A model generated the notes under the pieces. It saw only the letters and a list, made by a program, of their open reading frames with translations. It had not been told where the DNA came from and searched no databases. A program made the position numbers and the translations under genes. From CAKKQX01 sp046313915 (GTDB taxonomy: Bacteria > Pseudomonadota > Gammaproteobacteria > Burkholderiales > SG8-41), in the NCBI GenBank assembly GCA_046313915.1, contig JBKBXX010000035.1, forward strand, positions 1 through 26,711: a stretch of 26,711 nt of DNA, read 5' to 3'. Numbering within the stretch: the first letter of the stretch is position 1; each line of letters opens with the position of its first letter. Positions 1 to 8,442 of this stretch are shown here, piece by piece.

Positions 1-1018
1 TGATGAACTTGCCCCATGGGGTCCGCGTGGCCTGACCCGCAATACCTCCGGAGCGGTCAGCCGCCGCCACGCGCGCAGCCGTTTCATCAACGTAGTTCTG
101 ATTGCCGTGGTCGATCAGTATCTGGATCATCCACCCGTCGTAATAGGGGTTGATCTGGGTCCCGAGCAGCAGCAGATCCTTGCGGCCATCACCATTCAGG
201 TCAACCGCCTGGACATCCACGGTAGTCGTGTTGTCGCCACCGAATGATCCATTGAAAGGCAACAGCGTAGAGGCAGCCGCGGAAAACCGGCCCGTCTGGT
301 TCCACAGGATGAGCGAGTGTTTGTCCTTGCCGGGGATATCCCCTTCGTTGCCCAATATCAGATCGGGGTAGCCGTCGCCGTTGAGGTCCGACAGGAGTGA
401 ACTCGTGGCTTTAAAATTGGGGAGGTCGAGCAATTCTCCCCGCCCCGCGGGCAGTCTGTCGGCATCCACCGTGAAGTTTCCGCTCCCGCCGTTGATCAGG
501 ACATAAGGGGCGAACCTGGTCTGCCCATAGACATTGCCGACATAAAGATCGATGTCGCCGTCGTTGTCGATGTCTCCCGCGGTCACGCTGTGCGAGAAAT
601 CCAACTGCTGGGGCAGGCTGGTCGTGGCGTCGCGCCAGGTTCCGTCCGGGCCGGAAAGATAGAGCCGGTTCTGCTCGCCCGGCCACGGGCTCGCGTCCCA
701 GCCATGGGAGGCGACATAGACATCGGTCCGCCCGTCGCCGTTGAAATCGGCAAAAGCAATCTCGCGCGGAGTCACGGTATTCAGCGTTTGCCACGGAAAC
801 ACCGCTTGGCTGGCGAGCGTGAAGCCGCCGTTACCGTCGCCGAACGCGATGCGCCCCGGCTGCGCCGTGTCGTCCTGCGGCGGATGAGATGAGCCGGTAA
901 CGAACAGATCGTCCTTGCCGTCGCCATTCAAATCCAAGGTATAGACGGTGCCCAGCTGCCGTGGCGCGTACTGCGGGTCCAGTGTCTGAGAAGCAAGGAT
1001 CGAAAAATAAGGCGACAT
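1..1018 (-). CDS. FG-GAP/VCBS repeat protein, 3' part outside window
   Basis: The frame is open from ATG 1018 to the left edge, giving 339 residues without a stop. Five calcium-binding-like DxNGDGxxD loops are visible, starting near residues 29, 91, 149, 211 and 273 (for example DLNGDGKDD, DFNGDGRTD, DIDNDGDID). They are spaced about 60 residues apart, as expected for blades of an FG-GAP/VCBS beta-propeller (family knowledge). Such proteins are usually extracellular or surface adhesins and enzymes. No N-terminal signal peptide is seen, so a C-terminal (type I) secretion signal beyond the edge is possible; this is inference. GAGAG lies 6-10 bases before the ATG as ribosome binding site. The gene is divergent from the response regulator at 1201. 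The specific function is unknown. Confidence 0.85.
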   Translation of the reverse strand, partial: MSPYFSILASQTLDPQYAPRQLGTVYTLDLNGDGKDDLFVTGSSHPPQDDTAQPGRIAFGDGNGGFTLASQAVFPWQTLNTVTPREIAFADFNGDGRTDVYVASHGWDASPWPGEQNRLYLSGPDGTWRDATTSLPQQLDFSHSVTAGDIDNDGDIDLYVGNVYGQTRFAPYVLINGGSGNFTVDADRLPAGRGELLDLPNFKATSSLLSDLNGDGYPDLILGNEGDIPGKDKHSLILWNQTGRFSAAASTLLPFNGSFGGDNTTTVDVQAVDLNGDGRKDLLLLGTQINPYYDGWMIQILIDHGNQNYVDETAARVAAADRSGGIAGQATRTPWGKFI

Positions 1019-1056
1019 TGAATTCTCTCGTTATCGGATACCGGCATGACCTGACC

Positions 1057-1072
1057 GGCACCAGCCGGTGCC
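1057..1072. promoter_or_regulatory. inverted repeat in divergent intergenic region
   Basis: GGCACC-AGCC-GGTGCC is a perfect 6-bp inverted repeat with a 4-base spacer, 39 bases upstream of the FG-GAP gene start. It could be an operator or, in that gene's transcript, a 5' leader hairpin. No factor can be assigned. Confidence 0.3.
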
Positions 1073-1103
1073 ACAAGAATGCAGCGCCGGGCTCTGCGTG
1101 CCC

Positions 1104-1121
1104 ATACCCCGAATTGGGTAT
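1104..1121. promoter_or_regulatory. inverted repeat, candidate operator
   Basis: ATACCC-CGAATT-GGGTAT is a perfect 6-bp dyad with a 6-base spacer, between the divergent FG-GAP gene and the LuxR-type regulator. LuxR/NarL-type regulators bind dyads of this size as dimers, so autoregulation or control of the FG-GAP gene is conceivable. This is inference from position only. Confidence 0.3.
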
Positions 1122-1200
1122 TCGAGCCACGCGCGTTCGTCTGCTTTTCGTGCGAGAATCGCAGTCACTTTTTCCGCAGTATTTCTTGCCGGGGACCGAT

Positions 1201-1869
1201 ATGTCGGCGCCAACCCTGTCCGTTGCCATCGTCGAGGATAACGACGACACGCGCGCGCAACTGGCGGCATCGGTCGCCGCGCGTCCGGAACTGCGGCTCG
1301 TCGCACAATACGCCACGGGCCGGGAAGCGCTTGCCGGCCTGGCGCAGGCCGCCCCACAGGTGCTGCTGGTCGATCTGGGGCTTCCCGACATCTCCGGACT
1401 CGAAGTAATCCGCCGCGTCGCCACGCACCATCCTCGCTGCGACGTTCTGGTCGTGAGCGTGTTCGGCGACGAGGAACACGTGATCGCCGCGCTGGAAGCC
1501 GGCGCGCGGGGGTTCCTGCTCAAAGGCGCGCTGAACCGGGATATCGCGATCGACATCCAGGAACTGACAAACGGCGGCTCGCCGCTCTCGCCGATCATCG
1601 CGCGCCAGGTGTTGAAGCGCCTGCGCCCAGTGCCGCCCGCAACCGCTGACAAGCCGGATGAGGCCGCTGACAGCGAAAGCGCACTGACTTCACGCGAGAC
1701 CGAAATCCTGCGCACGATCGCGCGCGGATTCTCCTACGCCGAAACCGCGGAGCTGCTTGCGATTTCGACGCAGACGGTCCACACCCACCTCAAGCGCATT
1801 TATCGTAAGCTTGCGGTGCATTCGAAAACCGAGGCGGTTTTCGAGGCGGAACAGCGCAAGCTGTTTTAA
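1201..1869 (+). CDS. NarL/LuxR-family two-component response regulator
   Basis: The protein has 222 residues. An N-terminal receiver domain (about 7-120) has the acidic pair E12/D13, phospho-acceptor D58 in LLVDLGLPD, S86 and K108. A C-terminal LuxR helix-turn-helix (about 160-220) carries LTSRETEIL and the recognition-helix region TVHTHLKRIYRKL. ATG 1201 was chosen because the receiver fold begins at once after it and GGGGA lies upstream; the open frame reaches back to 961, but that stretch is not regulator-like. It is followed after 22 bases by the 7TM histidine kinase, the likely partner, and is divergent from the FG-GAP gene. Targets are unknown. Confidence 0.93.
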   Translation: MSAPTLSVAIVEDNDDTRAQLAASVAARPELRLVAQYATGREALAGLAQAAPQVLLVDLGLPDISGLEVIRRVATHHPRCDVLVVSVFGDEEHVIAALEAGARGFLLKGALNRDIAIDIQELTNGGSPLSPIIARQVLKRLRPVPPATADKPDEAADSESALTSRETEILRTIARGFSYAETAELLAISTQTVHTHLKRIYRKLAVHSKTEAVFEAEQRKLF

Positions 1870-1891
1870 CAACCGTTCCCGGAGATCGTTC

Positions 1892-3808
1892 CTGGAAACT
1901 TTCCGCGTCAAGCGCCGGACCGCGGGTCTGGCAGCTCTATTTGTCGCATTGGCAGCGACGTGCGTCGATGCGGCGCCGTGGGGCGTCACGACCATCGAAC
2001 AGGCCGAGTTTGTCGTGAGCGACAGCAGGACTCCGCCTGCGGACACCGCCGCATGGCAACCGATCCGCCTGCCCGACAACTGGCATGTCAGCCGACCCGG
2101 ATTCAACGGCCAGGTGTGGTACCGGCTCGCTTTCAGCGCCGCGTCTGCCCAGCGCACCCACGTACTCTACCTGCCGCGCAACAGCGCCGCGGAATTCGAG
2201 TTCTTCGTCAACGGCAAACTGCTATCCATCAGTAGGCCCCAGGGCGATCCCCGCGTCACGGAACTGCAGCGGCCGCTCACCTATAATCTGCCGATCGTCA
2301 TGCTGCGTCCGGCGGACAACGCGATCCATATTCGCGCAGCGGGAAACGCGGAACATCGCCACGGCCTGCCACGCGTGACCGTCGGGTTCGGGCTGATCGT
2401 GCGTCCGCAGTATTATGAATCGCGCTACGATCTGCAGGTCAGCAGCATCGCGATGTTCGGTGCGGCGCTGCTCGCCGCCGGCCTGCTGGCATTGTTCGTC
2501 TGGCGCGCGCAGCGCAATGATCGCGTGCTGTTGTGGGTGGGAATCACGTCGCTCGCCTGGGCGTGTTCCGCCTATCTGCTGGTGTGGCCGCCGCGCATCG
2601 AACACCCCGGCGTCCGGCAACTGCTCTTTTTCGGAATGCAGTATCTGTACGTCGTGCCGCTGCTGGTGCTGTGCCTGCGAATCGGGGGGGCGCGCTTTCA
2701 CCGGCTGGAAACAGCGCTCTGGATTCTGTTCGTGGCATCCTGCGGCGCGGCCGCGATGTTGGACTTCGAGCGCTATCCTGCGCTCGCCGAAGCGGCATCG
2801 GTCACAACACTCTGTCTGACCGTCGCGTTCCTCGCCTGGCTGGTGCGTGCCGGTATGCAGCAGCGCCGGTGGCCGCTGTATGTGCTGGGCCTCGCGCTCA
2901 CGATGGTCGTCGTGTTCAGGAGCCACGACTGGGCGCGCTGGATGGGTTATGCGGATTTCGACAGCCTGCTGCTCGCACCGTTCGCCATGCCTTTTCTGAT
3001 CATCGCACTCGGCGCCACGGCCCTCGAGCGCCATTTTTTCGTGACTCGCGCGCTGGAGCGCACCAACCGGGAACTCGAACAGCGGATAACGGACAAGGTC
3101 CACGAAGTCGAGCACACCTACCGGAAAATGCAGGATGTCCTTCACGAGCAGGCCGTGTTGCGCGAACGCCAGCGCATCATGGCCGACATGCACGACGGGC
3201 TCGGCTCGAGTCTTGTCAGCCTGCTCAGCCGGCTGCGCTCGCGCAGCATGGACCTACCGCAGATCGAGCAGCGCCTGGACGACATCCTGACCGACCTCAG
3301 GGCCATCGTCGACTCGCTGCAGCCGGTGGAAGGCGATCTCGGAGTCGTGCTCGGCAACATCCGTTACCGCATTTCCAGGGCCATTGAAGACTCCGGCGTC
3401 AGGTTCATCTGGCAGGTCGAACCGCTGCCGGCACTGGAACACCTCACGCCAGAGACGGTGCTGTCCATCCAGCGCATCATTCTCGAAGCACTCACCAACG
3501 CGTTGCGGCACGCGGCGGCTTCCAGCGTGACGGTTTCGGCAAAGCGTGACCGCGACGCGATCGTCATCACCGTCGCGGACGATGGGGCAGGTTTCGAACT
3601 CTCGAAAGCCAAACAGGGACACGGTCTGCGCAATATGCGGGGCCGGGCACAGAAACTGGGAATCGCCATCGACATTTGTTCGTCACCCGCCCATGGCACC
3701 TGTATAACTCTGGCGATCGCAGCAAAGCAGGATGTTCGGCCGGAAACGGCGGCCATCGCCGCTCCCCGGCGCGAAACAGGCGCTGCCGCAACCACTGGTC
3801 CCGCCTGA
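1892..3808 (+). CDS. 7TM (7TMR-DISM-type) sensor histidine kinase, HisKA_3
   Basis: The protein has 638 residues if read from CTG 1892. A signal peptide (n-region ETFRVKRR, hydrophobic core, cleavage near VDA-A) is followed by a jelly-roll-like extracytoplasmic domain (about 30-175, with WQPIRLPDNW and WYRLAF) resembling 7TMR-DISM extracellular domains. Seven hydrophobic helices follow (about 180-383), then a coiled coil, a HisKA_3 dimerisation domain with H434 in DMHDGLGSS, and a HATPase with EALTNALRHA, DDGAGF and GHGLRNMRGR. This is the NarX/LiaS-type layout pairing with LuxR-type regulators. No ATG, GTG or TTG lies near the signal peptide; CTG 1892 has GGAG 7 bases upstream. TTG 1811 or ATG 1757 would overlap the regulator gene and add a long Arg-rich tail. 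Confidence 0.88.
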   Translation: METFRVKRRTAGLAALFVALAATCVDAAPWGVTTIEQAEFVVSDSRTPPADTAAWQPIRLPDNWHVSRPGFNGQVWYRLAFSAASAQRTHVLYLPRNSAAEFEFFVNGKLLSISRPQGDPRVTELQRPLTYNLPIVMLRPADNAIHIRAAGNAEHRHGLPRVTVGFGLIVRPQYYESRYDLQVSSIAMFGAALLAAGLLALFVWRAQRNDRVLLWVGITSLAWACSAYLLVWPPRIEHPGVRQLLFFGMQYLYVVPLLVLCLRIGGARFHRLETALWILFVASCGAAAMLDFERYPALAEAASVTTLCLTVAFLAWLVRAGMQQRRWPLYVLGLALTMVVVFRSHDWARWMGYADFDSLLLAPFAMPFLIIALGATALERHFFVTRALERTNRELEQRITDKVHEVEHTYRKMQDVLHEQAVLRERQRIMADMHDGLGSSLVSLLSRLRSRSMDLPQIEQRLDDILTDLRAIVDSLQPVEGDLGVVLGNIRYRISRAIEDSGVRFIWQVEPLPALEHLTPETVLSIQRIILEALTNALRHAAASSVTVSAKRDRDAIVITVADDGAGFELSKAKQGHGLRNMRGRAQKLGIAIDICSSPAHGTCITLAIAAKQDVRPETAAIAAPRRETGAAATTGPA

Positions 3809-4128
3809 CAGGCGGCGGGCCGCTGATGGCCCGATCCGTTCGCGCGTGAGCATGTCCACGATGCGCGCTGCGGCCTGCCCCGCCGGCGCCGCCACATACG
3901 GCATACGTCACCATACGCAGCCGTGTGGCAAAGCAGCCGCGTCCTCTCCGGGACAAATTCGAATTCCGCTCCGGCCATTTTTTATATATTTCTTTATTTA
4001 TCAATGGATTACATCATAGATGGAGTGCCCGCCCGTGTCGTCGTTAAAGTTTCCACGCCCCCGGCCGATACGTAACTGAACCGTTTCCTCCGGCTCCGAC
4101 CCCGATCCTGACGACTGGAATGCCCGTG
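3809..4128. other. non-coding gap with GC hairpins and an AT-rich island
   Basis: No convincing gene was found in these 320 bases. Two GC hairpins sit at its left end: CCGCC-TGACA-GGCGG (3801-3815, spanning the kinase stop codon) and GGGCC-GCTGAT-GGCCC (3817-3832). No T-tract follows, so intrinsic termination is uncertain. A markedly AT-rich stretch (about 3979-4016) contrasts with the GC-rich surroundings and may hold the promoter of the downstream binding-protein operon, but no clear -35/-10 pair stands out. Open frames here on both strands look like shadows with Arg/Ala/Gly-biased composition. Confidence 0.5.
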
Positions 4129-4971
4129 ATGACAAAACTCCGCTCCCTGTTGCTCGGCGTTTCGCTGCTGTTTGCCGGCTTTGCCTGCGCCCAGAGCGAA
4201 GAATTCTCGTTCGGCGTGCTCAATCAGCGCAGTCCCACGCTGACGGCGCAGTACTGGAATCCCATCCTCCAGTATGTGAGCCACAAGAGCGGGATGCAGC
4301 TGCGGCTGAGAATGGGCAAAACCGCCCAGGAAACCTCCGCCATGACCCAGCGTGGGGAATTCCAGTTCCTCTATTCCAACCACATTTTCACCGTCGAGAA
4401 CCGGGCAGCCGGCTATCAGGTATTCGCCCGGCCCGACGAAAAGTCCGTGGCGGGCCAGCTCGTCGTGCTCCACGACTCCCCGGTCCAGACCCTTGCCGAC
4501 CTCGAAGGCAAGGAAGTCACCTTTCCCAATCCGAACGCCTTCCTCGGCTACTTCGTGCCGATGGACGCCCTGCTGCGGGCGAAAATCAGGGTGAAGCCGC
4601 TGTTTTCGGTCAACCAGGAAGGCGCGATGGGGCAGTTGAAAGCGGGGCGGGCGGTCGCCGCCGGTGTCAATGCCGACGTCATGCGTGAATTTGCGCTGCG
4701 TGAAAATCTCAAATACCGCGTGCTGTGGTCTTCCCCGGGCTATCTGGGCCTGCCGCTGGCCGCTCTCGCCGCGCTTCCCCGGCAAAAGGTCCAGGCAGTC
4801 AAGGAAGCGTTCATCCAGATGGGAAACGATCCGGAAGGCGTGAAAATTCTGCAGGTGGCAAGCGATCTGCTCAAGCAGAAACCCCTTCCCGGCTTCGTTG
4901 CCGCAAGCGACAAAGACTACGAAAACGTCATCAGCTTCTACCGCACCTCTCTCGTAAAAGAACAGCAGTGA
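4129..4971 (+). CDS. PhnD-like (phosphate/phosphite/phosphonate-type) periplasmic substrate-binding protein
   Basis: The protein has 280 residues. A signal peptide (about 1-21, cleavage near ACA-Q; no good lipobox) precedes a type-2 binding-protein fold. Family-like features are FGVLNQRSP at the start of the mature protein, a QYWNPILQYV helix, GEFQFLYSNHIF, and the hinge stretch LADLEGKEVTFPNPNAF. ATG 4129 is preferred over ATG 4120 because TGGAA lies 8 bases before it and abuts 4120. No permease or ATPase gene is nearby. Its stop overlaps the start of the hybrid kinase by one base, which suggests a periplasmic co-sensor rather than a transport component (inference). The ligand cannot be read from sequence; members of this family bind varied anions. 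Confidence 0.87.
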   Translation: MTKLRSLLLGVSLLFAGFACAQSEEFSFGVLNQRSPTLTAQYWNPILQYVSHKSGMQLRLRMGKTAQETSAMTQRGEFQFLYSNHIFTVENRAAGYQVFARPDEKSVAGQLVVLHDSPVQTLADLEGKEVTFPNPNAFLGYFVPMDALLRAKIRVKPLFSVNQEGAMGQLKAGRAVAAGVNADVMREFALRENLKYRVLWSSPGYLGLPLAALAALPRQKVQAVKEAFIQMGNDPEGVKILQVASDLLKQKPLPGFVAASDKDYENVISFYRTSLVKEQQ

Positions 4972-7667
4972 TGCGGCGCCGCAAAGCATGGTGGAGCTGG
5001 GAGAACTGGAGCCTCACTACAAGGCTGATGGCGGGCTCGAGCGCGGCGCTGGTGATCAGCGTCGCGGCACTGGCCTATACCTCCCTGCATACGGAAATCG
5101 ACGCCACGCGCAAAATGCTCGAAGACCGGCTCAACGACGAAGTGGATTTCCTGCTGCCCACCATCACCGAACAGGCGGTGATCGGCGATTACGCCAACGT
5201 CGAACGCCTGCTGAAAGTGCGGGTGAAGCGCGACGAGATCAACAAATTCTCCTGGACCGACGAAAAAGGCAACAAGATCGAGGCCGTGAGCACGGCCAGA
5301 TTCAAGGAAGCGCCCCGCTGGTTCATCGACTGGGTGAACATCCCGCCCCTGGCGCGCTCTCACGAAGTCACCGTGGGCGGAGTGCGTTACGGCACGATTT
5401 CATTTGAACTAACGCCGCTGCCGGCGATCGAGGATCTGTGGGGCGGCCTGCAGGACAAGCTCCAGATATTCATTCTGGGGATCGGCATCTTCTTCGCGGT
5501 GATCATCCAAATCCTGACCGGCGGGCTGCAGCCGCTCTACCGTCTTGCCACCGGCGCACGAAAATTCGGACAAGGGGATTATTCGGTGCGCATCCCTGCC
5601 GAGGGCGCCCCCGAAATGCAGGAGAGCATCAGGGCTTTCAACAACATGGCCGACAGCATCGAGCGGCTGGTTACTTCCCTGCGCCAGAGCGAAGCAAGGA
5701 AAAGACTGCTCGCGACCATCGTCGAGCAATCCGACCAGGCCATTTTCACCACCGATCTGGACGGCATCATTACCACCTGGAACCCCGGCGCGGAAAAGCT
5801 GTTCGGTCATTGCGCAGCAGAAGCCATCGGCAGGGAATATGCGGTCCTCATTCCCAGCGAGGACCGGCCGATCCTCAATACGCCGCAAAGAATCCGTTCG
5901 CGCCAGAAGCTCTCCTGCGAAAGCCGCATGGTCACCAGAAACGGCACCATCATCGACATCGAAATTTCGGCAGCGCCGATGTTCGACGATGACGGCGCGC
6001 ATTCGGGTGAAATCACCATCGCCCGGGACATCACCGAGCGCAAGCGCACCGAGGAACAGCTGCTGCAGGCAATAAGAGCCGCCGAGGCGGCAAGCCGCGC
6101 GAAAAGCGATTTCGTCGCCAACATGAGCCATGAAATCCGCACTCCCATGAACGGCATTCTCGGCTTCACCGAGCTGGTGCTCGACTCGGAGCTGACCGCC
6201 GAACAACGCGACAATCTCAACGCCGTAAAATCGTCGGCGGAATCGCTGCTCGGCGTCATCAACGATATCCTGGACTTTTCCAAGATCGAAGCGGGCAGGC
6301 TCGATATCGAAAACATCCCTTTCTCCCTGCAAAACAGCCTCAGTCAGACCCTCAAATCCCTCGAACTGCGCGCGCGCCAGAAAAACCTGAAACTGACATG
6401 GGAAGCGGCACCCGACATCGCGGACACCGTCGTCGGCGACCCGGTGCGGCTGCGCCAGGTGATCGTCAACCTGGTCGGCAATGCCATCAAGTTCACCAAT
6501 CACGGCGAAATCAGCGTGCGGGTGGAAAAAGAAACGTCCACCGCAACCGAAGCCCGCTTGCTGTTTTCGGTACGGGACACCGGCATCGGCATCGCTCCGG
6601 AAAAACAACGTCTGATTTTCGAGGCGTTCTCCCAGGCCGACATGTCGACGACGCGGATCTACGGTGGCACCGGTCTCGGCCTCACCATATCTTCCCGCCT
6701 GGTGGAATTGATGGGCGGACGCATCACCGTGGAAAGCGAGCCGGGCCAAGGCAGCGTTTTCCGTTTCACCGTTCAGGTCGGCATTCCCCAGAAACAATGC
6801 CACGCTGCCGCGCCAGCGGCACTGCCCGCGCCGCCACGCACGACGCGGGAAGCCCTGAAACCGCTGTCGATCCTGGTGGCCGAGGACAATCCGGTAAACC
6901 AGAAACTCGCCAGACGGCTGCTCGAAAAACTCGGCCATCTCGTGCACCTCGTCGAAAACGGCAGGGAAGCCATCGCGGCAGTGAAAGAGCGGCACTACGA
7001 TGTCGTGCTCATGGATCTGCAGATGCCGGTCATGGGCGGCCTCGCCGCCACCGCCGCGATACGCGACTGGGAAAAAGATCGCGACACGCACATTCCCGTG
7101 ATCGCCATGACGGCCCACGCCATGCAGGGCGACCGGGAACGCTGCTTGGAAATGGGCATGGATGGCTATATCTCCAAACCCATCGACGTTGCCGCGCTGA
7201 TAGCCGTGCTGGGCACCGCTGCGCCACAGATGCCGGCAGCGCCATCCGCGGTTCGCGAACCGCAGCCGCCTGACGACCGTTGCCTGGATGCGGAACTGCT
7301 GTTGGAAAACCTGGACAACGACGCCGAGCTGTTACGCGAGATCGTCGCCATTTTCATGGCAGATTGTCCCAAGGTCATGGCCGATCTCGATACTGCCCTT
7401 GAGACGCGCAGCGGCGAAGAAATTCATCGTCTCGCGCACCGCTTCAAGGGATCGGTCGGCAGCCTCGCCGCCCAGCGGGCAACCGCGCTTGCCGCCGCGC
7501 TGGAAGCCGCCGGCAGGGACGGCGACATGGCGCGGGCAGCACAGCTCTTGCCGCAACTCGAGAACGAGGCGCAACGGCTGTGCTCGCAGCTTGCCGAAAT
7601 CTCCCTCGCCCTGCATCCGGGCGACAGCGAACGCGGCTTTGTCCCGGCAGACCAGCCGCCATGTTGA
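4971..7667 (+). CDS. hybrid sensor histidine kinase (HAMP-PAS-HisKA-HATPase-REC-HPt)
   Basis: The protein has 898 residues. TM1 (about 19-39) and TM2 (about 166-187) bracket a periplasmic sensor domain of about 125 residues. Then come HAMP (about 185-240), PAS (about 245-360, DQAIFTTDLDGIITTWNPGA), HisKA with H387 in MSHEIRTPMNG, and HATPase with NLVGNAIKFT, DTGIGI and GGTGLGLTIS. The receiver has D682 in LMDLQMPVMGG and CheY-like K in SKPID. The C-terminal HPt has H823 in HRFKGSVGS. This is an unorthodox (BarA/TorS-like) phosphorelay kinase with all transfer residues present. ATG 4971 overlaps the binding-protein stop (TGATG), supporting coupled synthesis. No output regulator is adjacent. 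The upstream extension of the frame to 4725 lies inside the binding-protein gene and was rejected. Confidence 0.93.
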   Translation: MRRRKAWWSWENWSLTTRLMAGSSAALVISVAALAYTSLHTEIDATRKMLEDRLNDEVDFLLPTITEQAVIGDYANVERLLKVRVKRDEINKFSWTDEKGNKIEAVSTARFKEAPRWFIDWVNIPPLARSHEVTVGGVRYGTISFELTPLPAIEDLWGGLQDKLQIFILGIGIFFAVIIQILTGGLQPLYRLATGARKFGQGDYSVRIPAEGAPEMQESIRAFNNMADSIERLVTSLRQSEARKRLLATIVEQSDQAIFTTDLDGIITTWNPGAEKLFGHCAAEAIGREYAVLIPSEDRPILNTPQRIRSRQKLSCESRMVTRNGTIIDIEISAAPMFDDDGAHSGEITIARDITERKRTEEQLLQAIRAAEAASRAKSDFVANMSHEIRTPMNGILGFTELVLDSELTAEQRDNLNAVKSSAESLLGVINDILDFSKIEAGRLDIENIPFSLQNSLSQTLKSLELRARQKNLKLTWEAAPDIADTVVGDPVRLRQVIVNLVGNAIKFTNHGEISVRVEKETSTATEARLLFSVRDTGIGIAPEKQRLIFEAFSQADMSTTRIYGGTGLGLTISSRLVELMGGRITVESEPGQGSVFRFTVQVGIPQKQCHAAAPAALPAPPRTTREALKPLSILVAEDNPVNQKLARRLLEKLGHLVHLVENGREAIAAVKERHYDVVLMDLQMPVMGGLAATAAIRDWEKDRDTHIPVIAMTAHAMQGDRERCLEMGMDGYISKPIDVAALIAVLGTAAPQMPAAPSAVREPQPPDDRCLDAELLLENLDNDAELLREIVAIFMADCPKVMADLDTALETRSGEEIHRLAHRFKGSVGSLAAQRATALAAALEAAGRDGDMARAAQLLPQLENEAQRLCSQLAEISLALHPGDSERGFVPADQPPC

Positions 7668-7689
7668 GCGAAATACAACCGAGGCAAGG

Positions 7690-8430
7690 ATGATGGCCGC
7701 GCAAACCGAGCTGCTTTTCACGGCGCTGGTAGTGATGATCGCCTACCTCATCCGCGGCCTGTCCGGTTTCGGCTCGGGGCTCATCGCCGTTCCCGTGCTG
7801 GCTTTGCACCATCCCCTGCCGCTGGTCGTGCCGGTGATCCTGACCCTGGATTTCGTCGCTTCCTTCATCCTCGGCGGCGCAAACCGGAAAGAGGCCGACT
7901 GGGGAGAAATCAGGCGCCTGGTGCCGTTCGGCGCGATCGGGGCCTTGCTGGGCGTGTTTGCCCTGCTGCGCTTTCCTCCCGCGCCGGTATTGATCGCACT
8001 TGCGGCTTTCGTCATCTTCTTCGGGATGCGCAACGTGCTCGGCGTAAAACCCGAAGGAGAAGTCTCCAGCGCATGGGCCGTGCCCGCCGGCCTGGTGGGG
8101 AGCGGCGCGGGCGCCCTGTTCGGCACGAGCGCGCCGCCCTATGTCATCTACCTGACGCACCGGCTGGCGGACAAAGCATCGGTGCGCGCCACCTTTTCCT
8201 GCCTGTTCATCATCGACGGCGGATTCCGGCTCGCGCTGCTGGTGGGCGCCGGTTTGCTGTGGAAGGAGCAGGTCCAAAGCGCCATTCTGTGGAGCATGCT
8301 GCCGATGATGGCGGGACTCTATCTGGGCAACCGCGTCCACCTCGGCATTTCCAACGCAACCATGCTCAAGATCATCGGCGTGGTGCTGGTGGTCAACGGC
8401 ATCATGCTCATTGCGAAAGTATTACTGTAA
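7690..8430 (+). CDS. TauE/SafE-family (sulfite exporter-like) membrane protein
   Basis: The protein has 246 residues and is almost entirely hydrophobic, with about seven to eight predicted helices. The TauE/SafE hallmark GLSGFGSGLIAVP sits near the N-terminus, and a second related half begins around the AGLVGSGAGALFGTSAPPY stretch, giving the family's inverted two-half layout. Members export sulfite, sulfoacetate or other organic anions; the substrate here is not known. It starts 22 bases after the hybrid kinase. ATG 7690 and ATG 7693 are both possible (GAGG and AAGG just upstream). The position suggests that what the sensor detects may relate to an anion that this protein moves (inference). 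Confidence 0.88.
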   Translation: MMAAQTELLFTALVVMIAYLIRGLSGFGSGLIAVPVLALHHPLPLVVPVILTLDFVASFILGGANRKEADWGEIRRLVPFGAIGALLGVFALLRFPPAPVLIALAAFVIFFGMRNVLGVKPEGEVSSAWAVPAGLVGSGAGALFGTSAPPYVIYLTHRLADKASVRATFSCLFIIDGGFRLALLVGAGLLWKEQVQSAILWSMLPMMAGLYLGNRVHLGISNATMLKIIGVVLVVNGIMLIAKVLL

Positions 8431-8442
8431 GGAGGCCCGCTC

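Noticed and set aside
961..1200. N-terminal extension of the response regulator
   Set aside because: The 80 extra residues are not receiver-like and overlap the divergent FG-GAP gene start; the canonical receiver begins right after ATG 1201.
2222..3193. 323-codon open frame on the - strand opposite the 7TM kinase
   Set aside because: It lies opposite the transmembrane and dimerisation region and is His/Arg/Gln-rich with no motif; a shadow of the real gene.
3801..3832. Two GC-rich hairpins at the end of the 7TM kinase gene as an intrinsic terminator
   Set aside because: No T-tract follows either stem; kept only as a note in the gap description.
3567..4004. Open frames on the - strand covering the 3809-4128 gap
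   Set aside because: They overlap the end of the histidine kinase, show Arg/Gly-biased composition and match no family I recognise. A stretch near 3904 (MPYVAAPAGQAAARIVDML) looks protein-like but is too short to call a remnant.
5409..7118. Long open frame (569 codons) on the - strand opposite the hybrid kinase
   Set aside because: Its composition is that of an antisense shadow of a GC-rich gene; the + strand frame shows every kinase motif, and the - strand frame shows no recognisable domain.
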